Notes under the pieces: generated by a model | Told to the model about the DNA's origin: nothing | What the model saw: the letters and a program-made list of their open reading frames with translations, nothing else | Databases searched by the model: none | NCBI GenBank assembly: GCA_035578175.1 | Contig: JAQMRL010000001.1 | Span: forward strand, 57,807,553 to 57,871,552 | From: Catonia carolina | Taxonomy: Eukaryota; Arthropoda; Insecta; Hemiptera; Achilidae | Direction: 5' to 3' | DNA length: 64,000 nucleotides | Made by a program: the position numbers and the translations under genes | Part shown: in pieces, positions 22,623-36,533 of the stretch | Layout of the letters: each line of letters begins with the position of its first letter | Position numbering within the stretch: the first letter of the stretch is position 1

Positions 22623-23814
22623 CCCCATTAATGTGACCAAATTATAAAAATAAACGGTAATAAAAACAAATTACCACAGTGGAACCACCACTAGTATCGG
22701 AAGGGCAGTGAAAACTTGAGCCGGGAAATATGTTTAGGATGTACGAGTATAAACAAAAGAAAGTTAGGTTAATTAAACACATTATTATAAGATAGGGCAA
22801 CGAGGCAGGAATCATGTCTCAGTCAAATTAAATTACCTACATGTAATTAACAAAATATCCGCAGCAAATATACTTACTGTAATTCATTTTGGTTGTGATT
22901 CTCATGTAAAAAGTGAAGTCCAATTTCGAATTGATGAAGCTTTTTGAATGTTTTCAGATAATACGCTACGATGCATTAGTGGTTGACTAACATAAATTTC
23001 ATTATAACAGTTTCCTCGACAATAGACACAATTCACAAACTTTATGACCACAATAACTATTGGTAAAATACACAGTTTACAGCGATTATTAACACAAAAC
23101 GTAAGTGAAATGTTAAGCTCGCTAATGTTATAAACCAAGCGGCATGAAAGACAAAGAAATGCTATTAGTTTGAAAAATTAATTAATTAATTAAAACATAA
23201 TTAACAATGTTCAATAGGAAACAAGCAACTTTAGGCGACATAAACGAAATAGGAAAACGAACCAAATACATAATATCCCACAATTACATGAATTGTGAAA
23301 TTCATGACGAGAGCAAACAGTTGTGAGGCTACATGTTGCAAACACAAAGAAAAGAGAATAGGTAGTAAGGCGTGACGTACAAATGGGGGAAAGGGATGGG
23401 TGAAAAATGGAAGAACGAAGATGAAGCATAAAGTTGGTGGGAAATGAGATTGCATTTTTGATTTGTAACACGAATATTAACTAGTTTTCTTAAGTCTGTA
23501 TTTAAATAACAAATTACTGACTGAAGTTTCGTATTAAAAATTCTGTAGGGGAAGTTGTTTGCTGAAACCGATTGTGTGGCTTTTTTAAACTGAACAAAAT
23601 TTAAAAACTTTACACCTTCAAAGTAAAAACTGACGATAAAACAACTTTAATGTGATAGATGGACAGTGAATAGTGATCGTAATAACATTGCAGTAGAGCC
23701 AGCCCTTCGTTCGGAGCAAAATGCGAACACAGATCGGTACGGCTAACGAGGTGATCAGTAAAGTTAGTGTCGTATGGGAGCAAATATATTCAATTAGATG
23801 TAAATTTGCATAAC
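22623..23814. other. No recognisable gene
   Basis: Mostly AT-rich. The minus-strand frames near 23211-23471 overlap one another in different frames and have no recognisable domain. Confidence 0.4.
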
Positions 23815-24132
23815 AGGTATGGATCTACGGCATCCAGCTTTGAGGTAGTACAAGTAAATTGCAATATTGACATCTTAGTGCGCTTCCAAAATAAGGTTCT
23901 GAGAATGACTCTAATGATCCTTGTTTTATTAGGAATAACAAAATGCATGGTTTCAAAAAATATGTTAACAATTCCTGATGTGATACAAAAGTTAAATGAA
24001 AACTACTTTTTTAAAAATTCATACAGTCATACTAATATTTCAGCAATGACACTTTTGAACAGCAGTGATGACATTAGACGTCTAAAACGATTTCATGTGC
24101 TGAACCTAAGCAAGATTTATCTTAAAAGATAG
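23815..24132 (+). pseudogene. Jockey-type LINE ORF2, C-terminal relic
   Basis: Starts with VWIYGIQL, then a TGA where the family has tryptophan, then GSTSK. After a frameshift it continues ILVRFQNKVLRMTL, matching the IIQRFQTKFLRTI segment. It then reads NMLTIPDVIQKL and LLNSSDDIRRLKRFHVLNL to a TAG at 24132, the C-terminus of the family. A long uninterrupted last stretch suggests moderate age. The 3' UTR after it lacks an obvious stem-loop like that of the other copies and leads to a short A run near 24211. Confidence 0.8.
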
Positions 24133-26739
24133 GTTTTAATAAAATATATGTTAGTTTTTCTTTGGTGTTCACAATGTAAACAGTAGTTATTAATAATTAT
24201 TACAATTATGCAAAAAAAAAGTTGTAAATAACAATAAAATATTGTATTGTTGGTTTTACAGAGGGGTATTTATTGAGAACCCGCTCTTAACGCCATTCTT
24301 TTGTAACAATATTTGTATAGAGCTACATTCGTAAGATTTTTAATCTACGTAATACAACTTTATATATTAACCTTACATATTGGTTTCGTTACCTTTTGTT
24401 ATGCTATAAATTTGAATGAAGCTATTAAGAAGTAAAAGTTTTCTGATTTCATAAACAGTATTTCCAGTAGTTTTAAAAGAAGCTCATAATTCATGTTTCC
24501 TAAGAAATAAATGATAAACAATAGAACAAAAAAAAACTATTTTTCTTTCTTCGACCATTTTTCAAAAAGATTAAAGAAGTTAAAAGCAAAGTCTGGATTT
24601 GATCTAATCGATCAGTAAATTTCCCAAAACTTTCTAATTAATAATCTGTGGTCAAAAGAAGCCATTAATTTTTTCATATAAATCTTGTGGGTTGATGATT
24701 TTAGTCTTAAATGTTTCAACACTAATATTGTTTTAAAAAATAAATGTCTATATTAACAGGTTTTTTATAATTTGTTCTTCACAGAACAATAAATAGATTT
24801 GGTAAAACGTTAATTATCATGAAAAAGGTTTCTTCCAGTTTCAATACCGTTAAAAATACTACTGTTGTAGTAAATTTAATGAAGCTAAATTTTATAAATC
24901 AGATTGAGTTGTTGGATGCTTTATTTTAACATTTGTTTTGTACCCCCATTCTCTAATAAATTTATCGTCCAATAATTTACATACGATTCTATCCGTTTTT
25001 CGTAAGTTATACTAAAATTTGTAATTTTTTTCTGTTGACATAAATTGATTTTCGTGAATGCAGTTGATTGACATTTATTAGCGCACAGCTGCTAAAGCTC
25101 GAAGGGCCTTTGAGTAAGATATTTGAATCATTTTTGTATTTGAGTTGCTAGTTGCTTCCCATAACTGTATCAACAAATCTATTATGTCTTATTATTATGA
25201 ACTTATTATGCAAAAAATAAATGCCAATTTTTATGACATTCACTTTATAATTTTCCGGTCTGCATGTAATAACCTTTTATTTTATTAAATTAGTATTAGA
25301 GAAATTATTTATATATCTACGTTCCTAAATATTTTTCCAAAACTAAGTGGTTTATGTTTTGCTCAAAACGCAGAGGAAATGCACACAATATTCGTAAAAT
25401 CACTACGACGCTAGATAATTTTTAAAATCATGCCTCTTTCTTTTCAAAGCTGGGCAATAAAAAAGGAAATGTAAAGCAATAATTTTTTGTATTTATTCAA
25501 TCTTATAAAAAAAGGAAATCGTACTATAAAGCGGCCAGTGACCGAAACCATTTACTGGCAAACTATCTGATTAGCTGCCGGTATTTGATAAAATTTAACC
25601 GGATAAGACAGATTACTTGGGAAAAAGTATGAAATGACGGTGTTTGCTAAGGATCTTCATTCGCACTATAGAAATAAAATCCAGATTAACTGTAAAACTT
25701 ATATTAAATATTGTGTTTTCATGCTCAAAACGTGTAGGCTTATTAGTTACATTAGTAAATTGGAGGGATAAACAGGTTTACACATATATTTAGGTCAGTA
25801 AATCTTTTATAAACTACCAGAGTTTTTACAGCTGAAACATGAGATGAATTAATGAAAATATTATTGAGTGCATTTATGTTTTCTGCAGACGTCAAGAAGA
25901 AAAATATTAATATAGTTGCACTTAAACTTAACTTATTAATAAATAAACACCGTTGCAAGAGTTTCCTGTTTAAAGTAGGTCAATAGATTTAGTTAGTAAA
26001 TAATTTGCATTTAAATTGTATAAAAATATAACGGAATTTTTTCAGTAGTAACAGTATTAAGGATTAAAGTTCAAATAAATTGTTGAATTTTCTTTTAGAA
26101 TAACTTTATTTGTTTATTTTAGAACTGTTATACAGAATAAGGCACAGAATAATAATACAAAAGATGTATAAAGGATGGCTGATGGTGAAGAAACCGATAA
26201 AGTATAAAGACGTGAGACACGGTGTGACAGGTTGGGATAAACTTGTTAGATTATATTCACAATTTGTCTCCGGCTTTCTATCTCATACTTTGACTCCTTA
26301 GTTCGTCTTACTACACACCTCCTTCTATATTGAACGCCATCATCCTCAAAGACAAGAGAGAGTTAGGCAGAAAGAAATTGAACGCGAGCTCGGTTCAGGA
26401 ATGCAAAAGAAAATATACATGTTACAGGTATTCAAAAGAATAAGTTTCCGTGATGCATTTTCAGGAAACTGTTTAAAATTTAAATTAAATCTAGGGCACG
26501 AGTATTGTATTTGTAATAACCTAATAAACATAGATTTAAAACAGCCTGTATTTAAACCACGTTTTCTATATAAAAGAAATAAAAAGTAGTAATAAAATTA
26601 AATACGATTAAAATTGCATTCAAACCTGTTAAAAGGTCTTCCAGATATACCAGTCGGTATTACAGGTTGACAACATTTTTTAACTTTCTTTGTACTGTAT
26701 GTACATTAGATAAATACCACCGTAAAAGTTGAAAGCTGT

Positions 26740-26740
<1 letters not shown>

Positions 26741-26774
<34 letters not shown>
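26741..26774. repeat. (TAA)n microsatellite
   Basis: About eleven uninterrupted TAA units. Confidence 0.9.
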
Positions 26775-27981
26775 TAATAATAACATTTGAAATAATTTAT
26801 GTCCAGTACATTGACACATGAAACGTATCATATTATACGTTTTTTACTTTAAACTATTTTACAATAATTTATTTTTAGGACATAAATAAAATTATACTTT
26901 CGCTACGTATGTTATTATTTTACAAAAATTTTTATTATAACAAAAGAGGTTTTTGTTTGTGCTCCCGGTTATATAGCGGAAAGCAGAAGACATAACGCAC
27001 AAGTCCTACCCGGACTTATACGGTGTAGAAAACCTGTCTATTACAACCGACAATATTCTTTAACTCTTTTTTGGTAATCTGTGTAAATTGCTGCTGAAAA
27101 AATTCAATCCCTAATAATTTTAAAAGACAATAGTTTAAGTATAGTAAGTATTACGTAAAATTATACATAGGCTCATTTTTATTTGACAGAAATGGGAATC
27201 ATAACAAAAATAACCGAATACAAGTTTTACAAAGGTTTTGGTCGCGACACAAATAAAATAGAGCAATACAGCATACTGCAACTAAAAATAACAGCATTAA
27301 AAAACCGTCAATCAAATTATTTTTTGAAAAAAAATTGTTATGTGTTGAGGTACGTCATATTTTAGTTTTTGTTTAAATTTAAAATTGTTAACTTGTTAAA
27401 TCTGTTTATTTATGCTATTTAATTTATTTTAGTCTTCCCTCATATTTTAATGTCCGTTTTTTATTATCCTAGTCACGGTCAGCAATTTTTTACGTCACAC
27501 TAGTACAATTCCCTGATATTCAAACTCTGAAAGACGAAAGTGTTTTATTTTGCAACTGTTCGGCACAAATTCTCGAAAATGACTTCTCATGGGTTCACTA
27601 ATGCATACCTATTTATAGGTTTCTAAGATTTACAAAAAGAATGTTCCAGATCGTTATAAACTGTTAACACTATACTTAATACAACTTACACATTTATTTA
27701 TTGTGTGAGTGCGGTTAGATATAGCCTAATGATAATATTAGCATATTTAATTATTCGATTTGTTGAACGTTTACTTTTCAAAGTATTATACAATTAAATC
27801 AAGGTGTTATAATATTATTACCTTAAAATTTCTCCTTGTCTTAGCCCATTTTGATGAAGATGACTTTTTCCTGATGATGGTTTTTGCCGTCGGTTTAAAG
27901 TGCTCCTTGACTTGGTTGCTACTTTATCGACTTGACATCTTTGTTTTCGTCTTTATCGTCATTACTATAATATAGTGTACT

Positions 27982-28012
27982 GGACGATACTATATATTAT
28001 ATAGTATCGTCC
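27982..28012. repeat. Perfect 31-bp palindrome
   Basis: Arms GGACGATACTATATA and TATATAGTATCGTCC are exact reverse complements separated by one base. Function unknown. Confidence 0.85.
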
Positions 28013-28289
28013 AAAACGATTTTAATTATTCTTCACGACTGTATTGACTGAATTTGTCATTATTCAAATAATCAACTAAAGATTACTAAAACTATCTAGG
28101 TTCATACATTGAGATGTCGCTTATAAACAAAACAGATGTAATTCATTGCAGTGCGTACGCAATACGCACTTGTACATTGAACTGTACAATATAAAAAAGT
28201 ATCAGTATTAGGGTTACTGTTCTGTTAAAATAGGTTGGTAGAAAGGTTCTAAAATAATGTCGGTATTATTGCACATTCACAAATAATAT

Positions 28290-28745
28290 TGTGACAGTTA
28301 TTGCTAAGGTCCGTTTCGGGATCTAGGTAATTAAATAATTATTACACTAAAGTTTACAATTACAAATATTTATTTCACTAAAATATTACAAAATAAATGA
28401 TTAAACTAATTATAATTAAGTAATACAATAAATGATTTAATAATTCACTTTAGATAGATAATTAGCAATAAATAACTTACAATCACTTTTATAGATTCCA
28501 CAAACATACAAAACCCCGAAACTGAATTCACAAAATTTACACATTAACTTTACAATACACTCACAAAAAGACTTTACAAAATACACACACAACAAAGGCA
28601 GTATAACAGTCGTCGACCAGCACAATTCTCGGAATAGTTAACCTGCTAAATAACAACCCGATAATCGCTTGTCGAAGATCAAACGGATACTACTCTGACC
28701 GCACTCGGGGGTCTCTTATATACCTGTTTATAAAAGATCATTCCA
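28290..28745 (+). repeat. Dispersed repeat (candidate solo LTR), copy 2, 3'-incomplete
   Basis: Begins TGTGACAGTTATTGC and has AAGGTCCGTTTCGGGATCTA, nearly the same as copies at 8988 and 40504. The TATA-like CTTATATACCTG near 28715 matches CTTATATACATG of copy 3. The expected last 250 bp or so are not recognisable. Confidence 0.5.
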
Positions 28746-31230
28746 GAACAAAGTAGAGAAATCATAAAGTACAAAAATAACTCTTTATTAATGAATGCTA
28801 GAAAAATCCATTTTAAACAAGTCAACTATTGTAAATAGAAAACATAAACAACCTCATAAACAACTTCATAAAAATAGCTGTACACAATACCCTTTTATAG
28901 TAGGCGTACCCTTTATTGTTAAAACTGTAATTTATTGCTGCTATTATGTGTTGATATTTTTATTATTCCTTAACTATTTTTATGAATGGAATTCTGGAAC
29001 ATTCGCGATCCATCTAGTCGATTCTGTTACAATATATTTTAAAACTAAGTACTCCATCTAAAGATAAGAAAAAAATAACGAAACATGTCAATACCCGCGA
29101 TGTATCCAAATCCGCGGCATAAAAGAGCACGTTATAAATAAGAAGCACTGTACTTGGATCCGGGTAGTGAAACTTGAACAATAAAATGTTTAGAATGACT
29201 GAATTATTGGATTGAAATACACAAAAATGTTTCTGATAGAAAAAATAAAACTTTTTCAGGTAGGATATCATAAATTTGGTGACCAAAGTGTACATAACTG
29301 TAAGCATACTTTCAATATTTTGCAGACGGAAAATAATTATCGAACAATTAATTTGCATATTCATCAGATATTTAAAAAAATAAAAGTGCGAGTATTTATC
29401 GTTCTGAAAAGTTTTTGGTAATCTCACTATGAAGTGGCTAAATTTTATAACCCTGCCTCATGAGTGCCCAGTGATTGGATATTCTCACACAGGTTACTCA
29501 GTGTTTTAAAGGAATTTTCTAAGTACTTATTGTATCCACTACATCCATTTTCTTAATATAATTACTATAGACTTCCTTGTACTGGAATATTATGTTGTAA
29601 ACATTTTTTATTTTGTTTTGTTTTTTTAAACAGAAATAAACTTTTGTTAGAATATGTTTTCCAAAAACTTTGAATTGGTATCACCAAACTAAAATTATGT
29701 TTAATATATCTTCCGTTCTGCTAAACTTTTCTACGAAAAGAAGGTGTATGACTAGAAGCACGGAAAAATTGAAGAATAATTTGCTTACTAAATATGAAGT
29801 TAAAATGGGTATAAAATTCTTGGAAAGTAAGTTTCTTTTGAGCTTATTGTTTAATACTGTTCACTGCTAATCATAAAATTCGTGTAAATGAATATTTATT
29901 TTTCTAACACTTTCGTATTTTTCTAATTCCTTCCTAAACTTATTGTGCCATATCATTCGGCAGAAATTTTATAATATGTGTTTTTGTAGCAAATGGTCTG
30001 ATATTAAAGAAAAGGAGTAAAATAATAGTGTCCTAATGGTTAATTTACGAATAGACAAAAGAGGTAAAGAGCACTAAGACACAATATTGACCATTTGTTT
30101 TTATGTCTCCGATACGATATATAAGTTTAATTATTGAAAACCTAGCTGGGATCACTTATAAAAAATTATAAACTTTTATGTGTTGCAGTTTAGTAACAAA
30201 CCGCATATTTTGTTCGTATGGGCGAGCAAACTTACCGATAGACTGTCAAAATCTTCCCCCTTCTTATCTGACTAGGCATATTTTTTTATTTTATTTAACA
30301 TTTTATCATGTTAAAGGAACGACGGGATATCTTAATGTAGGAGGAAATCCTGAAAGTTTCGCCTCTGAAATTGTAGTTTGGTTTTTGTGGTCAGTACAAA
30401 TACCCCTGGTCAATATTTTCTGCTGAGGGAATGAGAGCGCGGGATATCAGGAACTTCATTGAATCACAGTAGAACTATTATTTAAAGGCTCATTTTAATG
30501 TTCTGCTTCAGTTATAATATACAGATAAAAACAAAGAAGTTAGTGCTACATCTGTATTTGAACCTATAACTACATAAGGTTCTAAATACTGACTATAGCT
30601 CCAGGCATAAATAAAGCCGGGAGGTCTTAAAGATGGAATTCAAAAAAGTCATGCAAGAGCTTCTAACCGAAGTAATTGAAAAATAATGGTTTTCAGGAAA
30701 CGGTAGGTGACATAACAGAAATCAGATATTTTTTATGATATGAACTCGTTCAAAGAACGACAAAGAACAAATGGCCTTACAGAGCGCTCCTTTAGCATCT
30801 TAAAACTGAAGGATAACTGGTCGCCCTTTCAAGGCATCGATGCAGAGACTACAAGAAGCTACTGAGGTAAGGTACTTCAGAGGGGTGCCTGAAAAGACAG
30901 AATGAGATGGTCTACAGGAGTTGAATAAATATGCAGAACAACCCGCTAAAGTATAATATTGCAATTAGGTTTTCAATGAACATATAAAATTTTGTCAGCC
31001 AAGGGGGAAACTAAGAGTCAGCATTTTGAAAAAGCAGTTTGTACAGCCATAATAAAGGTAACATGAAACAGTTGGACACCATCCTACTAAAATGGTTAAT
31101 ATCGTTAATAGTCCAAAAGAAGACGGCTGTAAAATATAGTTAGAGTAACAACTATAATCGACAAAAACTAAATCCGCTTATGTCAAGTCCAACTGCTTTT
31201 GTAGATAAAAACATTTTTATAGAATCTTGT

Positions 31231-31232
<2 letters not shown>
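28746..31232. other. No recognisable gene
   Basis: AT-rich with short frames. The stretch about 30600-30960 is more balanced in composition and carries interrupted frames (e.g. MEFKKVMQELLTEVIEK, then a stop). It may be an unrecognised decayed element. Confidence 0.4.

Positions 31233-31275
<43 letters not shown>
31233..31275. repeat. (AT)n microsatellite at foldback-element junction
   Basis: AT dinucleotide run broken only where the foldback element begins. A shorter TA run follows the element at 32287-32299, so the element appears inserted into a TA tract. Confidence 0.9.
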
Positions 31276-31278
<3 letters not shown>

Positions 31279-32286
31279 GGTGATTCATGAAGTTCTCCCC
31301 CCACTTCTACAGCACATTGTACTAGTAAAAATAATGAAAAAATGTTATATAAACATAGGTCCGAAAACGCTTCGTTAGCGAGTTACAGCTAGCGAAAGTT
31401 TCGCCTGGATTTCAGTTCACCAGGTGAAATGAGGTCTTCCTGGAATTGTGGTAAGGTAGATTAAGGGGCGAATTCAATCATTTCTTATGGTTTTTGATCT
31501 GATAAATTGAATAAAACAGGTCCCAGAACTGTAAGTTAAATAGTTTTTGAGAAAACCAGTGTCAAATGCAAAAAATGGAGTGAAAATCACATTTTTTCAT
31601 CTTTGGGCAAGAATAACTTTGTTATTTCACCAAGAAACAGTTAAAAATTTTCAATAAAAAATGTAGAAAATTTTATTCTGAACAAAACGGTGTAAATAAA
31701 GTACACAGAAAGCGAATAGTTTTTGAGAAAACCAGTGTCAAATGCAAAAAAATGGAGTGAAAAAAACACATTTTTTCATTTTAGTTTTTCCGGTTAATTT
31801 TACTTTGTACTCTTATGAATAAAAACTCATTTAATCAAACATCTATTCGCTTTCTGTGTACTTAATTTACACCGGTTTGTTCAGAATAAAATTTTCTACA
31901 TGTTTTATTGAAAAATTTTAACTGTTTCTTGGTGAAATAACACAGTTATCCTTGCCCAAAGATGAAAAAATAAGTTTTTCACTCCATTTTTTGCATTTGA
32001 CACTGGTTTTCTTAAAAACTATTTAACTTACAGATCTGGGACCTGTTTTATTCAATTTATCAGATCAAAAACCATAAGAAATGATTGAATTTGCCCCTTA
32101 ATCTACCTTACCACAATTCCAGGAAGACCTCATTTCACCTGGTGAACTGAAATCCAGGCGAAACTTTCGCTAGCTGTAACTCGCTAACGAAGCGTTTTCG
32201 GACCTATGTTTATATAACATTTTTTCATTATTTTTACTAGTACAATGTGCTGTAGAAGTGGGGGGAGAACTTCATGAATCACCCTG
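31276..32286. mobile_element. 1,011-bp non-coding foldback (long inverted repeat) element
   Basis: Two arms of 444 bp (31276-31719 and 31843-32286) are inverted copies with the same length, separated by a 123-bp centre. Both outer ends read CAGGGTGATTCATGAAGTTC on their own strand, with TA outside. I counted about a dozen mismatches between arms, most in the inner half. A 60-bp block (31541-31600) recurs directly at 31717-31779, across the inner arm end, and inverted at 31962-32021. No open frame suggests a transposase. TA flanks fit a Tc1/mariner-like MITE, but the superfamily is not proven because the site is itself a TA repeat. Confidence 0.85.
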
Positions 32287-32344
32287 TATATATATATATG
32301 TTTACATAATGTTGTTTAGTTATTGCAACGTTCAATTAAACACT

Positions 32345-32648
32345 TATTTATTTCTACTTATTATGAATGGGCTTATGCCCATAACAGGCAGCCGGAGTAT
32401 TAAATTATTTGCACCTGAACTGCTAGTTCCAGGGCTACGAAAAATAGTTCTGCTTCGTATCACATGGTCAGCAATGAAGTAAAGGTGTTATTTGCAGGGT
32501 GGAAAGTAGATGCTTTTTGGAGGGCCTGGCATGCTGCTAAGCGTACTTTTCCACTCAGTGAGGAAGGGACGGTAAACCACCTAGCTCTTAGTTTTACTTA
32601 GTAAAGCCTCCAAAGCTTCAAACCAACCTTTCGGCTGATGACTTTGAC
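32345..32648 (-). repeat. Dispersed repeat family C, copy 1 (internally deleted)
   Basis: Minus strand: CAGCCGAAAGGTTGG, AGTGGAAAAGTACGCTTAGC, GCCAGGCCCTCC, then AAATAATTTAATACTCC and CCTGTTATGGGC. The same blocks in the same order are at 55258-55685. About 90 bp in the middle is missing here. Function unknown. No Pol III boxes are evident. Confidence 0.7.
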
Positions 32649-35007
32649 ATATGAATAGGCCTTTTAGAAAGACTCAGTTATAACCTTAATTAAAACTGTG
32701 TGGGGATCAACGGACAGAGTAATACAGTCAGAAATTTAAGGTAACTGTACTTCTAGCGTATATTAAAAATGTAAAATCTGGTCCAATGGATTTTAAATGA
32801 AGATTCTGTTTGTCCTTAATTAAAGAGTTCTATCAAATGGATTTACACAGTTATTACATAGTTTTAAGAAGAAAACTTTCGAGATTCTGTATAAAATCCT
32901 AAAATTCAAATTGGTAAGAGCAGTAACGAGATTTTTAAAAGTAAATTATAAAATAATTGAATTGCAATTTCGACAATGCAACTATTCTGGTAGTGGCGTT
33001 GCATTGTTAGTTTGTTTTCACTGTAGTTTATAGTCGAGAATTTGTTTATTAAAGGACATTATATTATTTTATAAACACTGGCACAAGACATCGTGAAATA
33101 AGATTGTGAGTGTTTTGTAATCGTAAAATTGGTTGAAAAGAACAAACTAGTATTATTGTGCAAACTAATTTGAGCCGGTTAGTTAGTTATAAAAAATCGA
33201 TTTCTTACTGAAGACAAAAATTAATAATGTATAGTTGGATAGATCAGGTTTCAAAAGTATAAAAAATAAATTAATTAAATATAAACTTCAGCATGACTCA
33301 ATAAAACTTCTTTTTTGATTTTTCAAAATTTAGTGTACGAGAACTCTAATCATTATTCCCCATGATCCTTCATTTGTTAGTATCAATTCTCCAGAAATTT
33401 ATTTTCTTTCTTTTCTCAAAACTAGGGCAAAATCCAATATTATTATTAAATTTGATTAGCGCCTTCTTTTAATTAAATTCCTAAAATATAATATACATTA
33501 TGGAATTGTATGTTATTCTTTAAAATATTTCTAAATAATTATGTCCACTATTTTGGAGATACAATGATTTAATAATTATTCTGGAAATACGCGATAATAT
33601 TGAACCATATAACAGATTCATAGTCTGTTAAATTTTGCTTTTATCACTGTCTGACATGAGTTACTATTCCAGTAAAACGCCTGTATGTCTGTAAATTAAC
33701 ATTTAAACATTTGCAGACTAATTTATTCAACGTAATTATCCACAAAAGTACGGTAGACCTACTATACGTGAATATTACATTGTGAAGTGGTGGCCTACAT
33801 TTTCTGTAGCGCATTTAATTCTACAAGTGTTTTACTTAATGTAATAAAAGTTTTTTCACTCGAAGTAAAATCAGTTTATGTTAAAAGACCACCCTTGTTA
33901 TTATTACAACAAGCACAGCACATTTTTGATATATCTTTACCATTACGAATTCATAAAAATTTCACCAAAAGGTAAACATTAGAGATTCATGTTCTTTTTA
34001 AAATATCAATAATGAATAAAAATCTAGCAATCAATGTAAGAATTTATCGCAAGTGATCATAATATCACAGCAAAAATTCTTCAAAATAAGTGTTTAAGAA
34101 AGACAATTTAAGTCCACCTACGGTACAACTAAAGTACAACTAAGGTTATCACTGAAAAATTAGATAAAGAATTCCATTTTATTTTATCGATATGGTTTTC
34201 CACATTATTAAGCCCTAGCATTTTGTTGTGATAACCTCAATCATATATATGCGAAAACTTTAAACTCTTTAGTATTTCAAAAATAATAGAACACATAAAA
34301 AGAAGCTGAACAACTGTGATAAAAATATAGGAACTGAAATAAAATGTATGCAGCATTTAGAATGAACTCCTCACATAATAATTACTACCAGAAGGCACAA
34401 AAGTAAAAAAATACTTATGAAAACATTTCATCATACCAAAATACAAATAATTTGAGCGGACTGAATGTAAATTTTACTTGTGAGTCAGAAAATATTCACC
34501 TTATTAAGTGAACCAAAAGTTGGTTTGGACAAATCACTCTTAAAAAGCCTACAGACGTATAATACCTATTCAATATTGTAGGATACATCCAAGACTTCAG
34601 ATATAAACTTATTTTAACGTTTTGAAACAAAATGTTTGGGGCAATTTTTAAGAACTTCCAGGATTATCAAAAAACTTATATTTATGTTAATTTTCACATC
34701 AAAATTGTCAAAAATAAATTTAAAAATTCAGTTCTAAGTAAACGAAAGACTCAACTAATATCCAACCTTAAATCCTGGCTTCCAAGATTTAAGTCTTTCC
34801 AATAATACCGATAGCAAACTTACGTGGTTAAAAACAACAAAGTGTTTTAGATTTAAGTAATAGATTCTAAAGAATATTATTGTTTTCAAATTTGTCTTCT
34901 TCCTAACGGGTAACAGTATTATAATTTTCATCTATATATTCAATTATATATTTTCATCAACAGATGAAATTATATGAATAAATATGAACATTACAGGGTA
35001 AGATAAA
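32649..35007. other. No recognisable gene; AT-rich spacer
   Basis: Nothing supportable beyond short chance open frames. Confidence 0.5.
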
Positions 35008-35160
35008 GGTAAGCGCGGTTCAGGTAGACGTACATCATGGTTGAGGAATCTTCGGGACTGGTATACCGTGAGTTCGGTTACCCTTTTTTGCCAGGCAATC
35101 TATAAAACTCAGGTGACCTTAATGCTCATGACTAATGTTATTCGAGGACAGAGAACCTGA
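35008..35160 (+). pseudogene. C-terminal tail of a second type of LINE ORF
   Basis: Fifty-one codons ending in TGA read GKRGSGRRTSWLRNLRDWY, then a hydrophobic segment SSVTLFCQAIY and TLMLMTNVIRGQRT. The pattern GRR-SWL-NLR-W followed by LF-A- and a short basic end is familiar from the extreme C-terminus of endonuclease/reverse transcriptase proteins of insect LINEs. It differs from both the jockey and the RTE-like C-termini in this window. Nothing upstream preserves the RT, so this is a 5'-truncated insertion or a fragment. Clade not determined. From 35161 to 36533 there is no feature I can support. Confidence 0.6.
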
Positions 35161-36533
35161 ACAAACCATGTAGGCCTATTATAATATATAATTATTACAA
35201 TTACGAAACAATCACTATTTTTTTAGAGCTAATTCGAGTAAACAACATTAGTAAACTTGGTTGTTTTCAGGAAAAAGGCCTGTATATATTTTATTAATGA
35301 AATAGACTGAGTCATATAATAATGTTGGAGTTTCTCCTACAACATCGTATTATCAGTTACCAATAGTATACAACAGTATAGCTGTTTACTTTTATTCTAC
35401 ACTGATTCGATTTTATGTATCATAAAATAAATCTGTAATCTCTTTTATAAAAAATCAACTTTAAAATACTATATTACTTTTGTAATATCATTGAACAAAA
35501 AAAACAAACTTTGAGAATGTGTACGTTTGAAGTGATTTAGTCGAACAGTATTGATCTGAGTGTGTACTAAGAACCATATAAATTGTTACGATTATTATTT
35601 TTCAATAGAACATGAAAGCGTTTAAGAAAAAGCTGACGGTGTGTGCAATGGGAAGGTTATTGGTAAAGTAAGCAACATAGCTAACCTAACGTTATTTAAC
35701 GTTAACTTTTGCTTGCGTGGCCCGACACCCATCCCTATCAAACCTAAACTTAAGCCTGTTTGGTATATATAAATTTTAATCGATAATTCCGGAATTCATT
35801 TATAGCACAATAAATAAGGCTTAGATTAAGAATAATAATTTTATTATCCTATAATTCACTAACCCACTAATTATTTACATTTTGTATTATTTTATAACTA
35901 CAAAATTTTTAAACAGCAACAAAGAAGGTAACGTAAATACAGAATCCTTTACTTCCGTACCGCAGTAATTTTATTTTATACAACCATTTTTCTTTTAAAA
36001 ACCGTTATTTTTCTTTAAAAGAACTAAATATTTTTGAAGCAATTTTTAAAAAGTAATGTGATTTCTTTGTCTTTCGGTGAGTAGATCAGCTTATTCTATT
36101 TGAGAAAATTATATATATAATGTAATATAGTTATTAGAATGGTATAGTAACTGTTTCACGCGATCACTACAACACCTGTGATCATTCTTACAAGTATTTA
36201 AATTATTTTATTTCAGCAAAGAAACAAAGTTTTAGGTCTAGTTAGGATAAGGAAATCTTTTTACTTTCGGCCGTTGATGAATTATTATTAACAAGCATTT
36301 CATTTTGTCATAACCGAACTGAATCCATCGATGATAAAATAATAAAGGTAAACAACTCAGAGCAGAAAAACACTCATTGATTGACAAATTAAACCAACGT
36401 TTTTCACCTCAGCTTGATGACGACTAAACAATATTTTTGGTTACTGAAATTTTGCTAAAAGATTTATTTCCCGGTAATTTCCGCAGTACTGTATGATTGT
36501 TCATTAGGATGCATGAAGAATATCCGCCACAGA

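Larger units (their letters stand above)
24133..28289. other. No recognisable gene; AT-rich spacer
   Basis: Only short open frames without recognisable domains. It contains the TAA-repeat tract at 26741 and the perfect palindrome at 27982. Confidence 0.5.

Noticed and set aside
28437..29427. Minus-strand frames of 62 and 137 codons
   Set aside because: Composition is low-complexity hydrophobic. The first overlaps the LTR-like repeat and the second shows no motif, consistent with chance frames.
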